Part shown: in pieces, positions 17,102 to 25,092 of the stretch | Position numbering within the stretch: position 1 is the first letter of the stretch | Layout: every line of letters begins with the position of its first letter | Assembly (NCBI RefSeq): GCF_026712205.1 | Contig: NZ_JAPPUW010000017.1 | Span: 35,477 to 99,476 of the forward strand | Length of the DNA: 64,000 nucleotides | Origin: Pelomonas aquatica | GTDB lineage: Bacteria; Pseudomonadota; Gammaproteobacteria; Burkholderiales; Burkholderiaceae_C | Reading direction: 5' to 3' | Made by a program: the position numbers and the translations under genes | The notes under the pieces: generated by a model | Databases searched by the model: none | Told to the model about the DNA's origin: nothing | What the model saw: only the letters and a program-made list of their open reading frames with translations

Positions 17102-18178
17102 TCAGCCGGCGAAGGCTTCGTCTTCGTCCTCGAGGCGCTGGGCCTGGGCGGCGCGGTGCAGCATCACGTCGCGGTAGAAGGCCAGGGTCTTGGCCACCGC
17201 ATGGCTGCGGTCGTAGGCCGCGGTCGCGTAGCGCACGCGGCGCAATTCCTGCGGCAGCAGGCGCAGGCGGGCGACTTCCTCGGCCAGCGCGCGACCCAGG
17301 CCATCGGCATCACCCACCGGCACGAGGCGGGCCGGCTGGCCGGCCAGCATCTCCACCGGGCCCTGGGTGGCCGTGGCCAGCACCGGCCGGCCGGCGCGCA
17401 TGGCTTCCAGGATGGCCAGCGGGAAGGCCTCCTCGCGCGAGGCGGACACGAACAGGTCGAAGGCCTGCAGGGCCTGGTCGACGTCGCGGCGGAAGCCCAG
17501 CAGGCGCACGCGCGGGTCGCCGGCGGCCAGTTGCTCCAGCAGCGCGCGGTCCGGGCCCTCGCCGAGGATGGCCAGCACCGCGTCGGCCGGCGCATGGGCC
17601 TTGAAGCCGGCCACCAGCAGGTCCATGCCCTTGGCCTGCTGCAGGCGGCCGACGCTGCCCACCAGCAGCTGGCCGGGCGCCAGGCCCAGCTCGGCGCGCA
17701 GGTCGGTGGCGGGCGATGCGGCGCGTTCGGGCGCCCAGTTGTAGATCAGCCGGGCCAGGCCCTCACGCGTCCGCGGCAGGCTCTCGCGCTGGGCGCGGTT
17801 CACGCAGACCAGGCCGTCCAACCGCTCGTGATGGTGGGCCTTGTAGCCGACGTGCAGCGTGCCGACACGGGCCGCGCTGCGCGCATGGGCGACCGCCTTG
17901 CAGGCCGGACCGAGATGGCCGTGGCAGACGTCGGCCCCGAGACGCCGGGCCAGTGCGGCAACCCGCCAGCCGCGCAGCAGCGGCAGCTTCAGGCCATGGA
18001 AGCGCACCGCCGGGGCCAGCGCGCCCTCGACGGCCGAGCCGGCGACGCCGATGACGTGCACCCGGTGGCCGAGGGCGGCCTGCGCATTGGCCAGGTCGAC
18101 GCAATGCAACTCACCCCCGGCGAGCCGGGACGAAAAGACGACATGGACCAGGGTCAAGGGCTCGAAGGGCGGTGGCAT
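17102..18178 (-). CDS. GT4-family glycosyltransferase
   Basis: 358 residues with a GT-B fold. The N-terminal domain starts TLVHVVFSSRLAGGELHCVDLANAQAALGHRVHVIG; the C-terminal donor-binding domain has VGSVGRLQQAKGMDLLVAGF and the family ExxxxxxxE region FVSASREEAFPLAILEAMRAGRPVLAT. Such enzymes add a sugar from an NDP-sugar to a lipid-linked or protein acceptor at the inner membrane. It is first in the minus-strand trio GT4 - GINT1_N-like - M20. A role in flagellin or surface polysaccharide glycosylation is a guess from position only. Confidence 0.88.
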   Translation of the reverse strand: MPPPFEPLTLVHVVFSSRLAGGELHCVDLANAQAALGHRVHVIGVAGSAVEGALAPAVRFHGLKLPLLRGWRVAALARRLGADVCHGHLGPACKAVAHARSAARVGTLHVGYKAHHHERLDGLVCVNRAQRESLPRTREGLARLIYNWAPERAASPATDLRAELGLAPGQLLVGSVGRLQQAKGMDLLVAGFKAHAPADAVLAILGEGPDRALLEQLAAGDPRVRLLGFRRDVDQALQAFDLFVSASREEAFPLAILEAMRAGRPVLATATQGPVEMLAGQPARLVPVGDADGLGRALAEEVARLRLLPQELRRVRYATAAYDRSHAVAKTLAFYRDVMLHRAAQAQRLEDEDEAFAG

Positions 18179-18543
18179 GGCGGGTCGTGCGACGGGGCGC
18201 GGGTCGGAGTGGTTATAAAAACTTTACCGACGAACATATTCAGAAACCTGTCATACCCTCCCCCGAACTGGGTGATAAGGAGGGCATCCGACCTGAAAAA
18301 AAGGCGGCCAACCGCTCGATGACCCGGAAAACGCGGGCGGCCAGCCGGCCAGAGCCCTGTTTTCCAGCAAGATCGGGGCCGGACCCGCCCGGTTGGGACA
18401 GGGGCACAGCCTCGCATGCCGGCCGGCAAACAACCTGAGCGCAAGCTTGCCGCGCGGGCAACCGCCCCGGGGCCTGGAAATGGCGGGTGGTCCGCGGCCT
18501 TTTCGTCGGCTTCGCGGGCTCAAGCATCCGCAGAATCGGCCGA
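18179..18543. other. 365-bp gene-free stretch between the glycosyltransferase gene and flgI
   Basis: No convincing gene. The left part (about 18209-18305) is markedly richer in A and T than the surroundings. On the minus strand it holds TAAAGTTT (18226-18219), an exact sigma-28 -35 box, but the element 10 bp further (TCCGACCC) is a poor -10, so a FliA promoter for the glycosyltransferase is only possible. The right part holds a candidate FlhDC box for flgI (18474-18507). I looked for a c-di-GMP riboswitch and saw none. Confidence 0.5.
18474..18507 (+). promoter_or_regulatory. weak candidate FlhD4C2 box upstream of flgI
   Basis: CTGGAAATGGCG-N10-GGCCTTTTCGTC. The first half is close to the flgM half-site CGGGAATTGGCG. 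The second matches the distal half of the flhD box (GGCCATTTCGGC) at 10 of 12 positions, with the same 10-bp spacer. It ends 36 bp before the flgI GTG. An independent promoter is needed here because flgI is cut off from flgH by opposite-strand genes. Confidence 0.4.
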
Positions 18544-19644
18544 GTGAAGTTCCTGCAAGCCCTCCTCCTCGGCCTCGCCATCGTGCTGGCCCCCATCGCC
18601 CAGGCCGTCCGCCTGAAGGAAGTCGCGGCCGTCGCCGGCGTGCGCTCCAACCCGTTGACGGGCTATGGCCTCGTCGTCGGCCTGGACGGCACGGGCGACC
18701 AGACCACGCAGGCGCCCTTCACCGGCCAGAGCCTGACGGCCATGCTGCAGCAGTTCGGCGTGCTGCTGCCCCAGGGCGTGACGATGCAGCCGCGCAACAT
18801 CGCCGCCGTCATGGTGACGGCCCAGCTGCCGCCCTTCGCCCAGCCCGGCCAGGAGCTGGACATCAACGTCTCCTCCATCGGCAACGCCAAGAGCCTGCGC
18901 GGCGGCACGCTGATCGCGACGCCGCTGCGCGGCGCGGACGGCCAGATCTACGCCATCGCCCAGGGCAATCTGGTCGTCGGCGGCGCCGGCGCGTCGGCGG
19001 GCGGCTCCAAGGTGCAGATCAACCACCTCAGCGCCGGCCGCATCCCCAGCGGCGCGCTGGTGGAGCGCTCCGTGCCCACGCCGATCGCCCAGGGCGACAC
19101 GCTGCAGTTCGACCTCAACAGCAGCGATTTCGCGACCGCCCGCGCCGTGGCCCAGGCCATCAACAGGGCCAAGGGCCCCGGCACGGCCCAGGCGCTGGAC
19201 GGCCGCGTCGTGCGCGTGCGCGCCCCCAGCACGCCGGACGAGCGCGTCGCCTTCCTGGCCGACGTCGAGAACCTGAACGTCGACATGGCCACGCCCGCTG
19301 CTCGCGTCGTCATCAATGCCCGCACCGGCTCGGTCGTCATGAACCAGGCCGTCACGCTGGCGGCCTGCGCGGTGGCGCACGGCAGCCTGTCGGTGACGAT
19401 CAGCTCCACGCCCGTCGTCAGCCAGCCCAATGCGCTGTCCAACGGCCAGACCGTCGTCACCGAGAAGGCCGACATCTCCATCCGCCAGGAGCCCGGCAGC
19501 CTCATCCAGCTGCCTGCCGGCGCGCGCCTGTCGGACGTCGTGAAGGCACTGAACTCGCTCGGTGCCACGCCCCAGGATCTGCTCGCCATCCTGCAGGCCA
19601 TGAAGAGCGCGGGCGCCCTGAATGCCGAGCTCGAGGTGATCTGA
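18544..19644 (+). CDS. flgI: flagellar P-ring protein FlgI
   Basis: 366 residues from the GTG at 18544 (VKFLQALLLGLAIVLAPIAQA gives a normal signal peptide; an upstream GTG at 18487 would add 19 residues and spoil it). FlgI hallmarks are VRSNPLTGYGLVVGLDGTGDQT, GVTMQPRNIAAVMVTAQLPPFAQPGQ and LSDVVKALNSLGATPQDLLAILQAMKSAGAL. It forms the P ring in the peptidoglycan layer, with FlgA as chaperone. The stop overlaps the flgJ ATG (TGATG), indicating coupled translation. Confidence 0.94.
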   Translation: MKFLQALLLGLAIVLAPIAQAVRLKEVAAVAGVRSNPLTGYGLVVGLDGTGDQTTQAPFTGQSLTAMLQQFGVLLPQGVTMQPRNIAAVMVTAQLPPFAQPGQELDINVSSIGNAKSLRGGTLIATPLRGADGQIYAIAQGNLVVGGAGASAGGSKVQINHLSAGRIPSGALVERSVPTPIAQGDTLQFDLNSSDFATARAVAQAINRAKGPGTAQALDGRVVRVRAPSTPDERVAFLADVENLNVDMATPAARVVINARTGSVVMNQAVTLAACAVAHGSLSVTISSTPVVSQPNALSNGQTVVTEKADISIRQEPGSLIQLPAGARLSDVVKALNSLGATPQDLLAILQAMKSAGALNAELEVI

Positions 19645-20516
19645 TGTCATCGCCGTCCTTCCAGTCCATCTCCGGCCAGAGCCTGGGGAGCCTCGACCAG
19701 CTCAAGGCCCAGGCCTCGCGCGACCCGAAGGGCGCCGTGCGCGAGGCGGCCAGGCAGTTCGAGACCCTCTTCATGCAGGAGGTCATGAAGAGCATGCGCG
19801 CATCCACGCTGTCCAGCGGCATGCTGGACAACAGCGCGACCCAGCTCGGCACCGAGATGCTGGACACGCAGTTCGCCGGCAAGCTCGCCGGCCTGCCGGG
19901 CGGCCTGTCGGATGCCATTCAAAGACAGCTGCAGCGCCAGATGGGCGTGCAGGACCTGTCGCCCGAGAGCGTCAAGAAGGCCAGTCAGACGACGCTGGCC
20001 CAGGCCCTGCCGGCGCTGGCCACCAAGGGCATCCCCAGCCATGTGCAGGGCTTCATCCAGCAGCACGATGCCGCCGCCCGCGCGGCCTCGGCGGCCACCG
20101 GCATCCCGGCCAGCTTCATGGTCGCGCAGGCGGCCCACGAGAGCGGCTGGGGCCGGCGCGAGATCAGCGGTGCCGACGGCAGCAAGAGCCACAACCTGTT
20201 CGGCATCAAGGCCACGCCGGGCTGGACGGGCAAGACCGTCGACGTGCAGACCACCGAGGTCATCAACGGCCAGGCCCACAAGGTGACCGCCAAGTTCCGC
20301 GCCTACGGCAGCTACGACGAGGCCTTCAAGGACTACGCCCGGCTGATCAGCAGCAACGACCGCTATGCCAAGGTCGTCGCCCAGGCCCAGAACGGCAACG
20401 CCGCCGGCTTTGCGCGCGGCCTGCAGCTGGCCGGCTACGCCACCGACCCCGGCTACGCCGACAAGATCGCCAAGACCATCAATACCACCATGCGCGTCCA
20501 GCGCGCCATGGCCTGA
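19644..20516 (+). CDS. flgJ: flagellar rod cap and peptidoglycan hydrolase FlgJ
   Basis: 290 residues, start overlapping the flgI stop by one base. N-terminal part (~1-100): rod-scaffold domain with AARQFETLFMQEVMKSMRAST. C-terminal part (~150-285): GH73-type glucosaminidase domain with IPASFMVAQAAHESGWGRREI, in which the Glu of AHESGW is the expected catalytic acid, and NLFGIKATPGWTG. This dual-domain form cuts the peptidoglycan to let the rod through and caps the rod during assembly. Confidence 0.94.
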   Translation: MSSPSFQSISGQSLGSLDQLKAQASRDPKGAVREAARQFETLFMQEVMKSMRASTLSSGMLDNSATQLGTEMLDTQFAGKLAGLPGGLSDAIQRQLQRQMGVQDLSPESVKKASQTTLAQALPALATKGIPSHVQGFIQQHDAAARAASAATGIPASFMVAQAAHESGWGRREISGADGSKSHNLFGIKATPGWTGKTVDVQTTEVINGQAHKVTAKFRAYGSYDEAFKDYARLISSNDRYAKVVAQAQNGNAAGFARGLQLAGYATDPGYADKIAKTINTTMRVQRAMA

Positions 20517-20530
20517 CGCACGACTGAATC

Positions 20531-22516
20531 ATGGCCGGCCTGCTCTCGATCTCCGCCCGCGCGATGTTCGCCAATCAGGCGGCATTGCAGACCGTCGGCC
20601 AGAACATCGCCAACGCGAACACGCCCGGCTACTCGCGCCAGTCCGTCGTGCTGACGACCTCGCCGGGCCAGTACACCGGCGCCGGCTTCTTCGGCCGCGG
20701 CGTCGACGTGCAGACGGTCCAGCGCGCGCACAACGACTTTCTGACCAAGGAGGCCATCGGCACCAAGGCCACCGCGTCGGGCGACACGACGCGGGCCGAA
20801 CAGCTGACGCGGCTGGAGAAGATCTTCCCCACCGGCAACGATGGCATCGGTTATTCGGTCAGCCAGTTCCTCAACAGCATGATGGACGTCGCCAGCCGGC
20901 CCAGCGACCTCTCCGCGCGCCAGGTCGTGCTCGGCCAGGCCCAGCAACTGGCCACCCGCTTCGCCAGTGCCGGATCGCAGCTGGCCGACCTGCAGGCCGG
21001 CGTCACCAGCGACCTGCAGGCCGGCGTCGGCATCGTGAACCAGCTGGCCCGGCAGATCGCCAGCGTCAACGACCAGATCGCCAAGGTGAAAGGCAGCGGC
21101 CATGCGCCCAACGACCTGCTCGACCAGCGGGATCAGCTGATCTCGCAGCTCTCCGAGCATGTCGCCGTGACGACGCTGCCGGCCGACGACGGCACGGTGG
21201 GCGTCTTCATCGGCGGCGGGCAGCGCCTCGTGCTCGGCAGTTCGGCCTCGATGCTGAAGATCGCCGCCGACAGCTACGACCCGCAGCGCTCCGTGCTGGC
21301 CCTCGACGAAGGCGGCCTCATCCGCCCGCTGGACGAGAGCGTGCTGACCGGCGGCAGCCTGAGCGCGCTTCTGCAGTTCCAGAACCATGACCTGCAGGAT
21401 GCGCGCAATATGGTCGGCCAGCTCGCGGCGGCGCTCGGCACGCGCGTCAATGCGCAGAACGCGCTGGGCCTGGACCTGTCCACGCCGCCGGGCCAGGGCG
21501 CCCCGATCTTCAACGTCGCCGCGCCGCGCGTGCTGCCGTCGACGGGCAATCAGCGCAATCCCGACGGCAGCTTCACGAACGGCGTGCAGGCCACCATCGT
21601 CAACGCCAGCCAGCTGCAGGCCAGCGCCTACAAGCTGTCCGCCGGCGCCGCGCCCGGCACCTACCAGCTCACCCGACTCAGCGACGGCCTGGTGCGCAGC
21701 GTCGCCGCCGGCGCCACCGTCGACGGCTTCACGATCAGCTTCAGCCCGTCGCCGCCGGCAGCCGGCGACAGCTATGTGATCGAGCCCGTCGGAGCCGCCG
21801 CGGTCAATATGCGCCGCGTGCTCGACAGCCCCAACGGCATCGCCGCCGCGTCGCCGGTGACGGCCGTCACGTCGGTCAACAACACCGGCACCGCCAGCGT
21901 CGACAGCATCTATGCCGTCAACGGCAGCTTCAGCGCCGCCAACCTGCCGATCTCGCTCGCCTTCGGCACGGCCAACCCGGACGGCAGCGTCAACTACACG
22001 CTGACGCCGGCCGTCGGCGCCCCGCTCACCGGCGTCTGGAAGTCCGGCCAGCCCATCGGCAACCAGCCGGGGGCCACGCCGCCCATCAACCTCGGCTTCG
22101 AAATGCGCCTCAACGGCGTGCCCCGCGCCGGCGACACGCTGTCCATCGCGGCCACGAAATACCCGGGCACCAACAACGGCAACGCCAAGGCCTTCCTCGA
22201 CATCCAGACCGACGCCTTCGTCGGCAAGAAGCTGCTGCCGGACGGCAGCATCACGGCCGGGGCGACCCTCAACGACGCCTATGCCAACGACCTCAGCGAC
22301 GTCGGCGCGCGCGTGCAGGGCGCCAACTACCTGTCGGGCGTATCCACCAAGGTCGCGTCCAATGCCGAAACCAGCCGATCGTCGCAGGCGGGCGTCAACC
22401 TCGACGAGGAAGCCTCGCGGCTGATCCAGTATCAGCAGGCCTACCAGGCCTCGGCCAAGGTGCTGCAGACCGCCCAGGCCCTGTTCAACGAACTGCTGCA
22501 GATTGCCTCCAAGTGA
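20531..22516 (+). CDS. flgK: flagellar hook-associated protein 1 FlgK
   Basis: 661 residues. N-terminal LLSISARAMFANQAALQTVGQNIANANTPGYSRQSVVL and C-terminal SRSSQAGVNLDEEASRLIQYQQAYQASAKVLQTAQALFNELLQIA are the paired helices of HAP1. The long middle holds repetitive Thr/Ser/Gly-rich surface domains (~250-560), which accounts for the size above the enterobacterial ~550. FlgK is the first junction ring between hook and filament and is carried to the export gate by FlgN. Confidence 0.94.
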   Translation: MAGLLSISARAMFANQAALQTVGQNIANANTPGYSRQSVVLTTSPGQYTGAGFFGRGVDVQTVQRAHNDFLTKEAIGTKATASGDTTRAEQLTRLEKIFPTGNDGIGYSVSQFLNSMMDVASRPSDLSARQVVLGQAQQLATRFASAGSQLADLQAGVTSDLQAGVGIVNQLARQIASVNDQIAKVKGSGHAPNDLLDQRDQLISQLSEHVAVTTLPADDGTVGVFIGGGQRLVLGSSASMLKIAADSYDPQRSVLALDEGGLIRPLDESVLTGGSLSALLQFQNHDLQDARNMVGQLAAALGTRVNAQNALGLDLSTPPGQGAPIFNVAAPRVLPSTGNQRNPDGSFTNGVQATIVNASQLQASAYKLSAGAAPGTYQLTRLSDGLVRSVAAGATVDGFTISFSPSPPAAGDSYVIEPVGAAAVNMRRVLDSPNGIAAASPVTAVTSVNNTGTASVDSIYAVNGSFSAANLPISLAFGTANPDGSVNYTLTPAVGAPLTGVWKSGQPIGNQPGATPPINLGFEMRLNGVPRAGDTLSIAATKYPGTNNGNAKAFLDIQTDAFVGKKLLPDGSITAGATLNDAYANDLSDVGARVQGANYLSGVSTKVASNAETSRSSQAGVNLDEEASRLIQYQQAYQASAKVLQTAQALFNELLQIASK

Positions 22517-22532
22517 ACCCCAGGGCCAGCCC

Positions 22533-23756
22533 ATGAGAATCTCCACCGCCAACCTCTACGACACGTCGATCGCCAATCTGCAGCGCCGCCAGAACACCTT
22601 GCAGACCCAGCAGCAGCAGTTGACGTCGGGCAAGCGCGTCCAGCACGCCAGCGACGACCCGACCGCCGCGGCCCGCTCGGAGCGGGCCCAGGTCGAGATG
22701 GGCAGGGTGGACGCCAACCAGCGCGCGCTGGAGGCCAGCCGCAACAGCATGACGCTGAGCGAGGCCGCCCTCGGCGACGCGAACGGTCTTCTGCAGCAGG
22801 CGCGCGAAACCATGGTGGCCGCCGGCAACGCCAGCTATTCCGATGCCGAGCGCAAAGGCCTGGCCGACAAGCTGCGTGGGATCCGCGATCAGCTGCTGTC
22901 CATCGCCAACCGGCCCGACGGGTCGGGAGGCTATCTGTTCTCGGGCCAGGGCTCCAGCAACCCGCCCTTCCTGGACCAGGCCAGCGGCGTGAGCTATGTC
23001 GGCACGCCCGGGACGATACAGACCGGCAACCTCGATCGCTTCCAGATGAGCGTCGACGGCCGCGCCGCCTGGGAACAGGCGCGCAGCGGCAACGGCTTTT
23101 TCGTGACCGACGCCGGCACCAACCCCACCAGCACGCCGCCCGGTGCCGCGGCGCAGGGCTGGATCGACCCGGGCGGCGTCACCAATCCCTCCAAGCTCAC
23201 CGGGCTGAACTACAGCATCAGCATCGCCGGCACGGCGCCGGCTGCCCAGACCTACACCATCAGCCCCCCGCCCAGCGACGGCAGCGCCGCCACGGGCAGC
23301 TTCAAGCCGGGCACCAGCATCGGCTTCGACGGCCTGGCCGTCACGATCAGCGGCGCGCCGGTCAACGGCGACAACTTCTCCATCGCGCCGGCCACCAACT
23401 CGCTCAAGGTCTTCGACGTGCTGGACAAGGCCATCGCCGAACTCAGGACCCCGCTGCGCAGCGGCAACCAGATCGCCCAGAGCAACTCCAACCGGCTGCG
23501 CGACCTGGATGCGGTGATGGGCAATATGCAGAGCGCGCGCAGCCAGATCGGCGCGCAGTTGACCAATCTCGACGGCAGCGAAAGCCGCCTGTCCGGCCTG
23601 AAGCTCTACGCCACCCAGGAGAAGAGCGCCGCCGAGGATGTCGACATGGTGCGGGCCATCTCCGACTTCCAGAACCAGCAGACCGGCTACGACGCGGCCC
23701 TCAAGTCCTACGCCATGGTGCAACGCATGTCGCTGTTCCAGTACCTCAACGGCTGA
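22533..23756 (+). CDS. flgL: flagellar hook-associated protein 3 FlgL
   Basis: 407 residues from the ATG at 22533 (MRISTANLYDTSIANLQRRQ), 16 bp after flgK; an upstream in-frame start inside flgK is not favoured. The N-terminal flagellin-like block TLQTQQQQLTSGKRVQHASDDPTAAARSERAQVEM and C-terminal EDVDMVRAISDFQNQQTGYDAALKSYAMVQRMSLFQYL are typical of FlgL. It forms the second junction ring, on which flagellin polymerises. It ends the flgIJKL run. Confidence 0.94.
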   Translation: MRISTANLYDTSIANLQRRQNTLQTQQQQLTSGKRVQHASDDPTAAARSERAQVEMGRVDANQRALEASRNSMTLSEAALGDANGLLQQARETMVAAGNASYSDAERKGLADKLRGIRDQLLSIANRPDGSGGYLFSGQGSSNPPFLDQASGVSYVGTPGTIQTGNLDRFQMSVDGRAAWEQARSGNGFFVTDAGTNPTSTPPGAAAQGWIDPGGVTNPSKLTGLNYSISIAGTAPAAQTYTISPPPSDGSAATGSFKPGTSIGFDGLAVTISGAPVNGDNFSIAPATNSLKVFDVLDKAIAELRTPLRSGNQIAQSNSNRLRDLDAVMGNMQSARSQIGAQLTNLDGSESRLSGLKLYATQEKSAAEDVDMVRAISDFQNQQTGYDAALKSYAMVQRMSLFQYLNG

Positions 23757-23885
23757 GGCCGGCGCCACGGCGGCCGCCGCGCCGCCGCAAGCGCGGGTTC
23801 ACCGTGAAGCTGTCACGATTTGCCGCCATCTCGTCCGGGGCGGCGTGGCAGACTGCCGCATTCACCGCCAGCCCCGCGCCGCGCC

Positions 23886-25070
23886 ATGTCCGACACCATC
23901 CCCGCCGCCCTCGATCACGCCATCCTGCCCGGCGTCGCCCTCGGCTACGCGCCGGTCATCGACCGCCAGCGCGCCATCGCCTGCACCCGGCTCACGCTGA
24001 TCCCGCTGCGTGCCGACGCCAAGGTCGACCAGGCCGACCTGCTGGCCGCGCTGGCCGCCGTCTGGCCCCAGGGCGGCGAGCTGCTCAACCCCCAGGGCGA
24101 GGCCCTGCTCGGCGCGCTGCTCAACGAGCCGCCGGCCCAGCCCGTGCAGATCGAGGTGCCCGCCTTCATCGCCGCCGACGCCGCCCACGCGCCGGCCCTC
24201 GCCGCGCTGAAGGCCGCCGGCCACACCGGCGTGCTCAAGGGCCTGCCGCAGTCGCCGCTGCCGGCCGACGTCGCCAAGGTGTTCAGGCAGGTCGTGCTCG
24301 AACCCGGCCAGGCCGCCCCGGCCGGCGTGCCCACGATGCACGCCGGCGTGCGCGGCGCCGAAGCCATCAACGCCAGCTTCGGCGCCGGCGTCAATGCCGT
24401 CATCGGCTGGCCCATGGACGGCCCCTACGAGGCCGCGCCCGGCGCGGGCAAGGCCGAGATCGCCACCGACCTGCAGGTCATCATGGAGCTGATGTCGCGC
24501 CTGGACCAGGGCGAGGACGTCGAGCGCCTGGAGCAGTCGCTGAAGCGCGACCCCAGCCTGGCCTTCAAGCTGCTGCGCTACCTGAACTCCGCCGCCTTCG
24601 GCCTGCCGGTGGAGGTGTCGAGCTTCCGCCACGCCATCATGCTGCTCGGCTATGCCCGCATGAAGCGCTGGCTGGCCCTGCTGCTCACGACGGCCAGCAA
24701 GGACCACAGCATGCGTCCCATCATGTACGGCGCGCTGCGCCGCGGCCTGCTGATGGAGGAGTTCGCGCAAAGCATGAGCGAGCGCGAGCAGCGCGACGAG
24801 ATGTTCATCTGCGGCCTGTTCTCGCTGCTGGACCACATGCTCAGGCAGCCCTTCGAGAAGCTGCTGCAGAGCATCCCCGTGCCCGAGCGCGTGCGCCAGG
24901 CCCTGGTGGAGGACAGCGGCCCCTACCAGCCCTATCTGGCGCTGCTACGGGCCATCGAGGCCGAGTCGGTGTTCGACTACCGCGAGTGCGCCGAAACGCT
25001 GATGCTGGGCGCCGGCGAGATCAACGCCTGCCTGCTGCGGGCCTTGCACAAGGCCACCCAGCTGGAATGA
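23886..25070 (+). CDS. HDOD domain signalling protein with degenerate EAL-like N-terminus
   Basis: 394 residues from the ATG at 23886. The C-terminal ~200 residues are an HDOD domain (SRLDQGEDVERLEQSLKRDPSLAFKLLRYLNSAAFGLPVEVSSFRHAIMLLGYARMKRWLALLL). The N-terminal half has the order of an EAL domain (YAPVIDRQRAIACTRLTLIPLR and later strands) but no EAL, DDFGTG or catalytic acids, so it should not hydrolyse c-di-GMP. This EAL-HDOD layout is the YuxH type. HDOD proteins are non-enzymatic regulators, often of motility. It lies after flgL and starts the signalling block. Confidence 0.85.
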   Translation: MSDTIPAALDHAILPGVALGYAPVIDRQRAIACTRLTLIPLRADAKVDQADLLAALAAVWPQGGELLNPQGEALLGALLNEPPAQPVQIEVPAFIAADAAHAPALAALKAAGHTGVLKGLPQSPLPADVAKVFRQVVLEPGQAAPAGVPTMHAGVRGAEAINASFGAGVNAVIGWPMDGPYEAAPGAGKAEIATDLQVIMELMSRLDQGEDVERLEQSLKRDPSLAFKLLRYLNSAAFGLPVEVSSFRHAIMLLGYARMKRWLALLLTTASKDHSMRPIMYGALRRGLLMEEFAQSMSEREQRDEMFICGLFSLLDHMLRQPFEKLLQSIPVPERVRQALVEDSGPYQPYLALLRAIEAESVFDYRECAETLMLGAGEINACLLRALHKATQLE

Positions 25071-25092
25071 GCCTGCCCTCAGGCTGAGCATC

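Noticed and set aside
18209..18310. Possible c-di-GMP or other riboswitch in the A/T-rich patch upstream of flgI
   Set aside because: The conserved GEMM core and its tetraloop receptor could not be found on either strand.
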